This document shows, in pieces, positions 17,096 to 25,317 of a stretch of DNA of 49,581 nt (positions are counted from its first letter, which is position 1; every line of letters begins with the position of its first letter). Under the pieces are notes generated by a model that was given only the letters and a program-made list of their open reading frames with translations, did not search any database and was not told the DNA's origin. Position numbers and translations under genes: made by a program. This DNA comes from Actinomycetes bacterium (GTDB lineage: Bacteria; Actinomycetota; Acidimicrobiia; Acidimicrobiales; JAJZXF01): contig JAJZXF010000009.1 of the NCBI GenBank assembly GCA_021802485.1, positions 1 to 49,581 of the forward strand. The letters are read 5' to 3'.

Positions 17096-17394
17096 CCAAC
17101 AAGCCGCAGTCTGACCACGGATTGCGTTCATCGGTATCGGCGCAAACGGGAATCGGTGCGACGCGCGCGGTGGGCACCTTGTCCGCCAGATCGCGTGTAG
17201 CACCCACTCAACCTGTTCCACCAGAGCTCGTGGCGGTTATCGCTGCCGCTGCACAAGGTGTCCGATCTGCCCAGCTTTCCCGCCTATCTCATCAGCCGCC
17301 AGAGTTGCAGCTCACTGAGAACCGCTGGAAGTTCTCCGGTAGGCGCTGGGCAAAGAGGCCGCTCCTGCGCAGGGAGAGACCGTCAGCTCACTAG
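17092..17394 (+). CDS. Acyl-CoA carboxylase epsilon-like small subunit
   Basis: This 100-residue protein starts within the pccB stop (ATGA), so it is translationally coupled. The first 35 residues are low-complexity. Then follow VPPELVAVIAAAAQG, a short helix, and a basic tail containing WKFSGRRWAKRP. Small proteins with a PEE/PEL-type helix and a (W)RFSGRWW-like tail follow carboxyltransferase genes in many actinobacteria, where epsilon subunits stabilise the alpha-beta complex. The call rests on position and this weak pattern rather than a firm family match. Confidence 0.55.
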   Translation: MTNKPQSDHGLRSSVSAQTGIGATRAVGTLSARSRVAPTQPVPPELVAVIAAAAQGVRSAQLSRLSHQPPELQLTENRWKFSGRRWAKRPLLRRERPSAH

Positions 17395-17455
17395 CTCGAA
17401 CTTGCTCCGGATCGCTGGGTGACTGGCCCGGCTGGTATGGGAGTTCCGGCGTCGG

Positions 17456-19525
17456 TCAGCGGTCACGCGTGATTTCGCCATCGGGATCTATGTCGCAAGA
17501 AGTGCTGTCTCGCCTGTGCTCGGATGCCAACTTCACCATGTCGAGGAGGATCTTTGCTAGCTCGAAATCCTTTGGCGTATAGATCGCTGCAACGCCCCCC
17601 TCCATCAGCTGCTCCCGATCCTCGGCGGGAATGATGCCCCCGGCGACCACCGGCACCTTGACGCCAGCAACTGCGAGTTCCCTCATCACCGCTGGGATGA
17701 TCTCCATGTGGCCCCCTGACAGAATCGACAAGCCAACCAAGTCGACATCCTCATCTCGCGCCGCTACCGCAATCTCAGCCGGGGACAACCGTATTCCCTG
17801 ATAGATCACCTCAAATCCTGCCTCACGTGCCGCTACTGCGATCTGCTCCGCCCCATTGGAGTGGCCATCGAGGCCCGGCTTTGCCACAAGCAGCCGTGGC
17901 GGCCCGCCTGGAAGCTCTCGGACACCCTCGCGCGCTTCACTAAAGCTCGCTCCTGCAGTTGGCACGGATGCGCCCGAGACGCCTGTGGGCGCTCTGTACT
18001 CGCCAAACACGTCGCGGAGCGCTCGTGCCCACTCGCCCGTCGTGCCACCTGCGTGAGCTAGCGCAATCGTCGACGCCATGATGTTCTCACCTCCCTCAGC
18101 GGCCTTGCGAAGTTGATCCAGCGCTCGGCGAACCTCGATGGTGTTGCGGGACTCCCGCCATGCCTTGACGTCCGCCCTAAGCGCGACTTCTGTGGCTGGA
18201 TCAACTCTCAGCACGGTCTCCTCGATGCCGCTAGGGACCCCGCTACCCGCAGCGGTTAACGGGGAGGGTGCCGTCTCGGTGAAGCAGTTCACGCCAATTA
18301 CGGGATGCTCGCCCGATTCAATCCTACGCATGCGCTCCGTCTGGCTGACCACGAGGCGACGTTTGAGCTCGTCAACAATCTCAAATGCACCACCACGATC
18401 GAGAACATCATTCAGCTCTGCATCTGCGGACTCGATCAGCTCGTCGGTTACAGAGCCGATAACCTTCGAGCCGTCAAAGATGTCCTCGTACTCCAGCAGA
18501 TCGGTCTCCACAGCAAGGACCTGCTGGATACGAAGGGACCACTGCTGGTCCCAAGGTCGCGGAAGCCCGATCGCCTCGTTCCAAGCTGGTAGCTGCACCG
18601 CCCTCGCTCGCGCCTTCTTGGACAAGGTGACGCCGAGCGCCTCGAGCACGATCCGCTGGACGTTGTTCTCCGGCTGGCTCTCGGTGAGGCCGAGAGAGTT
18701 CACCTGCACCCCGTAGCGAAAACGCCTGAGCTTTGGATCTCTTACGCCATATCGCTCTAGGCATATCCGGTCCCACATCTCGACGAAAGCCCGCATCTTG
18801 CAGGTCTCTTCCACAAAGCGAATACCCGCGTTGACAAAGAATGATATCCGACCCACCACCTGTGGGAGATCGTCCGGTCCAAGGTCGGGGGACTCTCGAA
18901 CCGCATCCAAAACACCGATTGCGGTCGCAAGAGCGTAGGCAATCTCCTGGACGGGCGTGGCTCCGGCTTCCTGCAGGTGGTAGCTGCACACATTGATCGG
19001 GTTCCACTTTGGGACGTGCCTCACTGCGTAGGTGATCAGATCAACCGAGAGGCGCCTGCTCGGACCAGGCGGAAAGATATAAGTCCCTCGAGACAGGTAC
19101 TCTTTCACGATATCGTTCTGGGTGGTACCACTCAGACGGCCGGGCTCAACGTCAGAGTTTTCCGCATGTGCTATGTAGAGCCCGAACAGCCACGCGGCTG
19201 TCGCGTTGATGGTCATCGATGTGTTCATCTCCGCTACCGGGATCTGGTCCATCAGCTGAGCCATATGGCCGAGATGGGCGACCGGCACCCCCACCTTTCC
19301 CACCTCCCCGACTGCCTCAGGCGCATCCGGGTCATAGCCGACCTGGGTAGGCAGATCAAACGCGACCGAGAGCCCAGTCTGGCCCTTCGCCAGGTTCGTA
19401 CGGTAAAGCTCGTTTGACGCCTTGGCGCTGGAGTGCCCCGAGTACGTCCGCATGACCCATGGCTTGTCGCGATCACCACGTCGAGAAAAACCCATATAAC
19501 CATTCTGCCCGACTCCGGCGGTCAT
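17456..19525 (-). CDS. ecm: Ethylmalonyl-CoA mutase (MeaA type, B12-dependent)
   Basis: The 689-residue single chain combines a TIM-barrel mutase domain (about residues 10-520) and a C-terminal cobalamin domain (about 565-675). The barrel shows GLSVAFDLPTQVGYDPD, MNTSMTINATAAWLFGLYIA, GTTQNDIVKEYLSRGTYI and NVCSYHLQEAGATPVQEIA. The B12 motif DxHxxG is in KPGLDGHSNGAEQIA, followed by GLSILSGGHMEIIP and VVAGGIIP. FDLPTQ and GEVGKVGVPV resemble MeaA/ethylmalonyl-CoA mutase more than methylmalonyl-CoA mutase. It would convert ethylmalonyl-CoA to methylsuccinyl-CoA. It is convergent with the ccr cluster, whose product it uses. No cobalamin riboswitch is apparent upstream. Confidence 0.88.
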   Translation of the reverse strand: MTAGVGQNGYMGFSRRGDRDKPWVMRTYSGHSSAKASNELYRTNLAKGQTGLSVAFDLPTQVGYDPDAPEAVGEVGKVGVPVAHLGHMAQLMDQIPVAEMNTSMTINATAAWLFGLYIAHAENSDVEPGRLSGTTQNDIVKEYLSRGTYIFPPGPSRRLSVDLITYAVRHVPKWNPINVCSYHLQEAGATPVQEIAYALATAIGVLDAVRESPDLGPDDLPQVVGRISFFVNAGIRFVEETCKMRAFVEMWDRICLERYGVRDPKLRRFRYGVQVNSLGLTESQPENNVQRIVLEALGVTLSKKARARAVQLPAWNEAIGLPRPWDQQWSLRIQQVLAVETDLLEYEDIFDGSKVIGSVTDELIESADAELNDVLDRGGAFEIVDELKRRLVVSQTERMRRIESGEHPVIGVNCFTETAPSPLTAAGSGVPSGIEETVLRVDPATEVALRADVKAWRESRNTIEVRRALDQLRKAAEGGENIMASTIALAHAGGTTGEWARALRDVFGEYRAPTGVSGASVPTAGASFSEAREGVRELPGGPPRLLVAKPGLDGHSNGAEQIAVAAREAGFEVIYQGIRLSPAEIAVAARDEDVDLVGLSILSGGHMEIIPAVMRELAVAGVKVPVVAGGIIPAEDREQLMEGGVAAIYTPKDFELAKILLDMVKLASEHRRDSTSCDIDPDGEITRDR

Positions 19526-19679
19526 CTCAGCACTCCGGTCGCGCCCAAAGCGAAGAACCGCGCACTACCCGAATCGGGGAAGGGAATTCCAGCACTGGGC
19601 CGGGTTGCAAATGTCGAGCATCGTGCTCGCTGCTGGCCCACAAGATACGCCACCTTTGCCAACCAGCCCAAGAGTTGCT

Positions 19680-20567
19680 CTAAGAAGGACGGCTTTGTGC
19701 AGAGTGGTTGGATTCAGGCTGGTGGTAGTCGTAGAAACCCTTGCCGGACTTGCGACCAAGCATCTCAGCAGAGACCATCCTGCGCAGCAGGGGTGCAGCA
19801 GCACAGCTTGGATCCTTGCTCTCAGCGTAGAGTACGTCGAGGATCGCGACGCTGGTATCCAACCCAACCAGGTCGAGTAGCGCAAATGGTCCCATCGGGA
19901 AGCCGCACCCTCCTTTCATCGCGGTGTCAATATCCTCCTTTGAGGCAGTTCCCTGCTCGAAGAGCTTCACGGCATTGTTCAAGTAAGGAAATAGCAGCGC
20001 ATTGACGATGAAGCCCGCCCTGTCCGCAACCTCAACCGGCGTCTTCTGGCATGCCTCGCTAAACGCCCGGGCAATATCGATCGTCTCCTGGGAAGCGGTC
20101 AATGGACGCACTATCTCCACCAGGCTCATCCTGGGCGCAGGGTTGAAGAAATGAATACCGCATACCCGATCTGGACGACCGGTGACCATAGCCAACTCGA
20201 TCACAGGAAGCGTTGAGGTGTTCGTAGCTAGAACTGCACTCTCCACACATACCCTGTCCAGCTCATTGAAGAGGTGCTTCTTCGTGGGAAGGTCTTCAAG
20301 AACCGACTCGATCACAAGGTCGACATCGCCTAGATCCGACAGATCGGAGGTAGCAGTCACCCTGGCGAGAGCAGAGGTGCGCTCCTCGTCCGTCAGCGAC
20401 CCCTTGGCCACTCGCTTCCCGAGCGACTTCTCCAGCGTCGCGATCACCGCATCTGCGGTAGAGCGAGCCCTAGACCTCATCACCACCTCATGGCCTGCGA
20501 CAGCAGCGCACTCTGCAATCCCAGCACCCATCATTCCTGAACCGACCACACCCACCTTTTTCAACAT
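19680..20567 (-). CDS. hbd: 3-hydroxybutyryl-CoA dehydrogenase
   Basis: The 295-residue protein has the N-terminal NAD fold (KKVGVVGSGMMGAGIAECAA) and the C-terminal 3HCDH domain. It includes the catalytic segment CGIHFFNPAPRMSLVEIV with its His, DRAGFIVNALLFPYLN, and GCGFPMGPFALLDLVGLD, and ends RKSGKGFYDY. It would interconvert acetoacetyl-CoA and (S)-3-hydroxybutyryl-CoA between the thiolase and crotonyl-CoA. ATG 20567 is chosen because GGAGGT lies just before it and the Rossmann motif follows; the frame extends 37 codons further upstream without support. It lies 154 bp upstream of ecm on the same strand. Confidence 0.92.
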   Translation of the reverse strand: MLKKVGVVGSGMMGAGIAECAAVAGHEVVMRSRARSTADAVIATLEKSLGKRVAKGSLTDEERTSALARVTATSDLSDLGDVDLVIESVLEDLPTKKHLFNELDRVCVESAVLATNTSTLPVIELAMVTGRPDRVCGIHFFNPAPRMSLVEIVRPLTASQETIDIARAFSEACQKTPVEVADRAGFIVNALLFPYLNNAVKLFEQGTASKEDIDTAMKGGCGFPMGPFALLDLVGLDTSVAILDVLYAESKDPSCAAAPLLRRMVSAEMLGRKSGKGFYDYHQPESNHSAQSRPS

Positions 20568-20683
20568 GTCATACCTCCAAGTTGACGCCACAAACGCAAG
20601 TCCCACTTGCAGCATTCGCAGTCCAAGTGGAGGAGCAAGCGTATTGGCTGAGTCCACAGACATGAGCAGAGAGGCCATCGTGA

Positions 20684-20701
20684 AACATAGGGCCGTATGT
20701 T
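20684..20701. promoter_or_regulatory. Palindrome upstream of hbd, candidate repressor site
   Basis: AACATA-GGGCCG-TATGTT has perfect 6-bp arms and a near-symmetric GGCC centre, 18 bp in all. It lies 117 bp before the hbd start. Size and symmetry fit a TetR-type operator, but no regulator gene adjoins it, so this is positional inference. Confidence 0.35.
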
Positions 20702-20808
20702 ATCAGAAGCGCTCCGAGACACCAGGCCCTTCAGGTCCCCAGCAAGGCGTCATCGTAAGGACTTCACACGACAGGTGAGCACGGATCTAGCGAGAATCCA
20801 TCGCCTGA

Positions 20809-20897
20809 CAGGCTGTCGCAAAATGCATTTGGAGTGGAATGCCACCTGCGGTTTTGCCTTCGGAGACCGCTGTTTCGGGCCATTTTGCGACAGCCTG
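20809..20897. mobile_element. MITE-like element, 89 bp with 17-bp terminal inverted repeats
   Basis: CAGGCTGTCGCAAAATG (20809-20825) and its exact complement CATTTTGCGACAGCCTG (20881-20897) bound a 55-bp interior with no ORF. The four bases CTGA stand directly outside both ends (20805-20808 and 20898-20901), consistent with a 4-bp target duplication. It should be mobilised by a transposase elsewhere that recognises GGCTGTCGCAAAATG-type ends; none is present here. A large stable hairpin is an alternative, but the flanking duplication favours a transposed element. Confidence 0.7.
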
Positions 20898-20901
20898 CTG
20901 A

Positions 20902-21241
20902 GCGTCTTCGAGGACTCACACTTGAAGTCCATGTGGCATCGGCCAAGGGAACCGCGGAAGAACCAGGAAAGAACGTCGCGCTAGACACTCCAAGCTCTCG
21001 GCCCTTCAGTGCGGAGCAACTCACCAACACTCTACCGACGGCACCCGGAGAACAACGTACTGGGCCCACGGACGTGTTGCTGCGAGCATCACCGGCTTGG
21101 CAATAACAAGGGTCATTGAATCTGTGCTGCTCAGGGCGTCACGGGAGCAGCTACGCATTCACGACCCCGGGCTAAGGTGAGTTTAGGAGTACCGCTGAAG
21201 GAACCAAGGAACCAAGCAAGAATGGGAAGGAACGAAAGCGC
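20902..21241. other. Intergenic region between the MITE and the peptidase gene
   Basis: Together with 20568-20808 this makes a gap of about 670 bp between hbd and the S51 peptidase, broken only by the palindrome and the MITE. No gene or RNA could be supported. A purine-rich run (AAGGAAC...GGAAGGAACG) precedes the peptidase ATG and probably includes its ribosome-binding site. Confidence 0.4.
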
Positions 21242-21928
21242 ATGTCGACCAAACCGGGTCTGCTGGCACTGGTAGGTGGGGGGGAGTGGCGTGAGGGTGC
21301 ATCCTTCGACCGTGAGTTACTTGAGCGTGGGGGTGGAGACGTCCTCGTCCTACCGACGGCTGCTGCCTTCGAGAACCCATCAAGAGCCGTCGAGGCTGCA
21401 AGGGCCTGGTTCGAGTCCCTCGGTGGAAGAGCAAACGCGCTGATGGTGCTTCACAAGCCCGAGGCTGACGACCCTGCAAACGCTGAACGGATCATGATGA
21501 GCCGCTTTATCTACCTGAGCGGCGGCTCCCCCTTGCATCTTCGCTCCGTGCTCAAGGGCTCGCGAGTCTGGAAAGCCCTTGTTGATGCATGGCGAAGCGG
21601 TGCGGTGGTCGCCGGCTCATCTGCCGGTGCCATGGTGATGTGTGATCCGATGGTCGACCCGCGAGGTGGAGCATTTACAGTCGGTTTGGGTATGGTGGAA
21701 CAGCTTGCGATCCTGCCCCACTACGATGCTAAGACAGATCGGCCCGCGCCTCACAGTAAGGCACATCGAACCATCACCTTGGCAGGCAGCCGGTTCCCTG
21801 TCGCGTGCATACCTGAGCGCACCGCGCTTCTCAGGGACCCTAATGGTTCTTGGCGCGAAGCAGGCGAAGGGGATGTTCACGTGTTCTTGGGTGAGTCCAA
21901 GCTCTCGGTCAACGAGCTTCAAAACTGA
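21242..21928 (+). CDS. S51-family peptidase (peptidase E/cyanophycinase-like)
   Basis: The 228-residue protein has a class-I glutamine amidotransferase-like fold. The N-terminal LLALVGGGEWREGASFDREL is followed by VLVLPTAAAFENP. The nucleophile elbow is AGSSAGAMVMCD, with the catalytic Ser in GSSAGA, and a candidate His lies in LPHYDAKTDRP. Members include peptidase E, which cleaves Asp-X dipeptides, and cyanophycinase, which degrades multi-Arg-poly-Asp. The usual cyanophycinase length is about 270, so a peptidase E-like dipeptidase is as likely. It stands alone, upstream of the DUF3107 gene on the same strand. Confidence 0.75.
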   Translation: MSTKPGLLALVGGGEWREGASFDRELLERGGGDVLVLPTAAAFENPSRAVEAARAWFESLGGRANALMVLHKPEADDPANAERIMMSRFIYLSGGSPLHLRSVLKGSRVWKALVDAWRSGAVVAGSSAGAMVMCDPMVDPRGGAFTVGLGMVEQLAILPHYDAKTDRPAPHSKAHRTITLAGSRFPVACIPERTALLRDPNGSWREAGEGDVHVFLGESKLSVNELQN

Positions 21929-22117
21929 CCCCATGAACCCGCACTCTCTGCGCAGAAAGGATCCAATTCCTAGATGAGCCATATTCCACCGCAACGGGTT
22001 CTGATGGTCGAGAAAGCGACCGAACTCTGAAAACAGTAGCGTCAAACTGCCCGGCTGACTTTGGAATAGAACCTCGACCAAAATGGCCACAGCAGGATCA
22101 AGATAAGGAGAATCGAA

Positions 22118-22354
22118 ATGGATATTCGTATTGGTATCATGCAGACGCCAAAGGAGCTGGAAGTTGAGGTCGGAGACGACACCGATCAAGCGCGAGTCGT
22201 CAAAGACATCGAAAAGGCTCTTGGCGATCCCGACGGTGTTCTCTGGCTCACGGACCGAAAGGGCAGGAAGATTGCGGTCCAGGTAGCAAAGATCGCCTAC
22301 GTCGAGGTCATGCCGTCGGGTGAGGAGCGTCGGGTCGGCTTCGGCATCCTGTGA
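22118..22354 (+). CDS. DUF3107 family protein
   Basis: A 78-residue protein beginning MDIRIGIMQTPKELEVEVGD and ending RRVGFGIL, matching the actinobacterial DUF3107 family of unknown function. Family members are small, acidic and nearly always single-copy. AAGGAGA stands 6 nt before the ATG. It begins a run of closely spaced plus-strand genes (DUF3107, two ArsA-like ATPases, methyltransferase, PHP phosphoesterase, histidine kinase). Confidence 0.85.
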   Translation: MDIRIGIMQTPKELEVEVGDDTDQARVVKDIEKALGDPDGVLWLTDRKGRKIAVQVAKIAYVEVMPSGEERRVGFGIL

Positions 22355-22408
22355 CCCGAGAGCGCCTGCATCCCCCTCGCTGCGACGTCCTGCGGGTGGC
22401 CTGGGTCG

Positions 22409-23374
22409 GTGACCAGCATGGTTGACCAGCTCGATCTACTGGATCACCAGCTCCTCTTCGTGACCGGCAAGGGTGGCGTGGGAAAGACGACGGTCTCTGC
22501 GGCGCTCGCCCTCCTTGCAGCGAACCGAGGCAAGAAGGCGCTCGTATGCGACGTGGATGCAACAGGCGACCTAGCGGGACTCTTCGAGACGGACCCCTTC
22601 CGCTTCAAAGAGAGTGAGGTCATGGCAGGCCTTTGGGGAATGGCGATGGACACCGAGGCATCATTGCGGGAATACCTCAGGCTCTACTTGAAGATTCCAG
22701 TCTTTGGGCGGATCGGTGCACTTGCCAAGGCCTTTGACTTCGTTGCCACCGCAGCCCCGGGCGTGCGGGAAATCCTCGTCGTCGGCAAGCTCTGTTGGGA
22801 AGTCAGGCAAGGCCGTTGGGACATTGTGATAGTCGACTCGCCCGCGAGCGGTCACATCGTCGGGCACCTCGCAGCTCCGCAGGCAATCAACGACCTCGTC
22901 CGCACCGGTCTGATCCGCTCCCAGACAGGATGGATGCTCGAAATACTGTCCGATCCATCAAAGACCGCGGCCTGCATCGTCACAACTCCCGAGGAGATGC
23001 CGGTCAATGAAACCCTTGAACTAGCCACGCGCCTACGCTCCGAGACCACCGTCGCGCTAGCGGGCGTCATGGTCAACCGTGTTTTCCCCGAGCTATTCAA
23101 CACCGTAGAGCAAGAGGTGTTCGATGCGATCTGCGACCCCCGCTGCGCAGACGAGGTCGAGAGTTCGCTCGGACCACAGGGAGCTGTTGTGCTCGAAGCA
23201 GCAAGGCTCGCCGTCGCGATGCGAAGATCCAAGGCCGCTCACCTGGAACACCTCAGGTCCGGTATCGACGAAGCCGTGCCTCTCCTCTACCTACCGTACG
23301 TCTTCAGCCACTTTCATGGCCTGAGAATGACACGCCAGATTGCCCAACTGATATCAGAGGAGTTCGGGCACTGA
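22409..23374 (+). CDS. ArsA-family ATPase, first of a pair
   Basis: The 321-residue protein has the deviant Walker A GKGGVGKTTVSAALALLAAN, the switch I-like DVDATGDLAGLF, and IVDSPASGHIVGHL as Walker B region. It belongs to the ArsA/Get3 group of P-loop ATPases, but nothing marks it as an arsenite pump: no arsenic genes adjoin. In mycobacteria two adjacent ArsA-like proteins (Rv3679/Rv3680) form a heterodimer implicated in envelope stress and multidrug tolerance; this pair has the same organisation. The start is GTG 22409 or ATG 22418. The stop overlaps the next start in TGATG. Confidence 0.85.
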   Translation: MTSMVDQLDLLDHQLLFVTGKGGVGKTTVSAALALLAANRGKKALVCDVDATGDLAGLFETDPFRFKESEVMAGLWGMAMDTEASLREYLRLYLKIPVFGRIGALAKAFDFVATAAPGVREILVVGKLCWEVRQGRWDIVIVDSPASGHIVGHLAAPQAINDLVRTGLIRSQTGWMLEILSDPSKTAACIVTTPEEMPVNETLELATRLRSETTVALAGVMVNRVFPELFNTVEQEVFDAICDPRCADEVESSLGPQGAVVLEAARLAVAMRRSKAAHLEHLRSGIDEAVPLLYLPYVFSHFHGLRMTRQIAQLISEEFGH

Positions 23375-24579
23375 TGCCGCCATCGCGGCACCCCAGGGCT
23401 CCCCTCACATCCCACGGATCACTCAAGGGCCTGCTTGCATCCAAAGAGATCGTCATCTGTTGCGGCCCTGGAGGGGTCGGAAAGACGACGATCGCTGCTT
23501 CCATCGCGACCATGGCAGCCCTTCGCGAGAAAGGAAAGGTCCTCGTGCTCACCATCGATCCCGCCCGGCGCCTAGCGGATGCTCTCGGGCTTTCGAGCGG
23601 TCTTGGAAGCTCGGAACACAAGGTCCCCGCAAGCGCATTCTCGTCCGCGGGTGCAGCGCCACGTGGGGAGCTCTGGGCTGCGATGCTCGACACGAAAGAG
23701 TCCTGGGACGCGCTAGTACGTCGCCACTCACCGAACGAGCGGATCGCGAGCCAGATCCTCTCCAACAAGCTCTACCAGAGCATATCGGGTCAGTTCGTCC
23801 AAAGCCATGACTACATTGCTATGGAGAAGCTCTTCGAGATCCACGCCGACGGAAAGTACGACCTCATCGTGGTGGACACTCCGCCGAGTCGGCACGCGCT
23901 CGACTTTCTTGAAGCCCCGAAGCGCATGGCCGACTTCTTCTCGAGTCGCCTGCTCAGATGGCTGACCGTCCCCTACAGATCCCGTCTCGTGGGAATGGCG
24001 TCACGGCCGTTCTACCAGATTGCAGATAAGGTTCTCGGAACCCAGTTCCTCGAGGACATCGTGGAGTTCTTCACGCTCTTCCAAAGTATGTACTCCGGTT
24101 TCGTCGACAGGGCTCGCTCCGTGAACGGCCTTCTCCATGACGAGCGAACCACCTTCGTGGTCGTTTCGACCCTGGAGACCGTTCCGCTTCACGAAGCCCA
24201 GTTCTTTGCCAGTGCACTACAAGACCGGGGATTTGGTCTCGGCGCCGTCGTGTTGAACAAGGTTCTTCCCTACTACCTTCGCGATCCCGCGGCTGCAAGG
24301 ACAGCGGAGGCTATGGCAGCAGATCCAGCGAACCTCGCCGATCGCCTGGCTCAATGCATAGAAGCCACCCATGTCACAGCGGAGAGAGAAGCTCTCTCCC
24401 GGGTCATCACGGAAGTCGCGGAGAGCTTTCGGAACTTTCAGGTGCTAGCGGAGCGCGAGATGGGACAGGAGTCGGCTATGACCACGACAGCAGAGGTCGT
24501 GGCGATCGCCCCATCCCTCGATACGGACGTCTACAGCCTGGACGGTCTCCTCGCCCTGGGAGAACACATCTTGGCCTGA
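23374..24579 (+). CDS. ArsA-family ATPase, second of a pair
   Basis: The 401-residue protein carries Walker A CGPGGVGKTTIAASIATMA, the LTIDPARRLADALGL motif (signature of ArsA/Get3-type ATPases), and Walker B IVVDTPPSRHALDFLEAP. A helical insertion with FSSRLLRWLTVPYRSRL follows, then a C-terminal helical part. It is longer than its partner, as in the mycobacterial heterodimer. The start codon overlaps the preceding stop by one base, so the pair is translationally coupled. Function is inferred by analogy; substrate unknown. Confidence 0.86.
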   Translation: MPPSRHPRAPLTSHGSLKGLLASKEIVICCGPGGVGKTTIAASIATMAALREKGKVLVLTIDPARRLADALGLSSGLGSSEHKVPASAFSSAGAAPRGELWAAMLDTKESWDALVRRHSPNERIASQILSNKLYQSISGQFVQSHDYIAMEKLFEIHADGKYDLIVVDTPPSRHALDFLEAPKRMADFFSSRLLRWLTVPYRSRLVGMASRPFYQIADKVLGTQFLEDIVEFFTLFQSMYSGFVDRARSVNGLLHDERTTFVVVSTLETVPLHEAQFFASALQDRGFGLGAVVLNKVLPYYLRDPAAARTAEAMAADPANLADRLAQCIEATHVTAEREALSRVITEVAESFRNFQVLAEREMGQESAMTTTAEVVAIAPSLDTDVYSLDGLLALGEHILA

Positions 24580-24678
24580 ACGCTCCATCCGATGGCCCAC
24601 ATCACATGTTCCTCGTATGGTCAATGGTTCTCTGTGAAGGCATCGCTAGGTGCTGCAAAGCAGCGTACAGTTTCTTGG

Positions 24679-25317
24679 ATGATCGTCAGCCCAGAGATAG
24701 AACAATACGCAGAGGCGCACACCACCTGCGAGACCGCACAAATAAAGGACCTCGCAGCTGAGACCGTGGCCAAACTCGAGGACCCGGGCATGATGGTGGG
24801 CGCCGTAGAGGGTCGCCTCCTCGAGATGCTCGCGTTCGCGACCAAGGCCCGGTCCATCCTCGAAATCGGCACCTTCAGCGGGTACTCCTGCCTTGCAATG
24901 GCCGCAGGGATGCCGTCAGATGGACACATCACCACGTGCGAGATCAGCGAGCGCCATGCTGGCATCGCCCGCAGGAACATCGCCCGGTGCGGGTACGCGG
25001 ACCGCATAGATGTACTGCTCGGCCCCGCACTAGACACACTGGCAACGCTCGATGGTCCGTTCGATCTCATCTTCATTGACGCAGACAAGCACAACTACAT
25101 CCCCTACTACGAAGCAGCCATTGACATGCTCTCCCCAGCAGGGATCATCGTTGTGGACAACACCCTCTGGAGCGCTCGCGTGCTCGACCCAGGCGATACG
25201 ACCGAGGACACCTCGGCAATACGTGCCTTCAATGACCACGTGAGAGACGATCCCCGAGTCGTGTGCGTCCTGCTCACCGTGCGCGACGGCGTCACGATAA
25301 TTCGCAAGGCAGTGTGA
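24679..25317 (+). CDS. Class I SAM-dependent O-methyltransferase
   Basis: The 212-residue protein matches the catechol/caffeoyl-CoA O-methyltransferase family. SAM motif I is SILEIGTFSGYSCLAMA; the acidic CEISERHAGIARRNIAR, the FDLIFIDADKHNYIPYYE metal-binding region and IIVVDNTLWSARV follow in order. ATG 24679 is preferred to an upstream ATG (24592) because MIVSPEIEQYAEAHTT is the family N-terminus. The metal ligands are the Asp in DADKHNY and the Asn in DNTLW. Substrate unknown. It is followed by the PHP gene with a GTGA overlap. Confidence 0.88.
   Translation: MIVSPEIEQYAEAHTTCETAQIKDLAAETVAKLEDPGMMVGAVEGRLLEMLAFATKARSILEIGTFSGYSCLAMAAGMPSDGHITTCEISERHAGIARRNIARCGYADRIDVLLGPALDTLATLDGPFDLIFIDADKHNYIPYYEAAIDMLSPAGIIVVDNTLWSARVLDPGDTTEDTSAIRAFNDHVRDDPRVVCVLLTVRDGVTIIRKAV

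Noticed and set aside
19526-19679. Possible cobalamin riboswitch before the B12-dependent mutase
   Set aside because: No B12-box-like sequence or extended leader is visible in the 154 bp upstream of the mutase gene.
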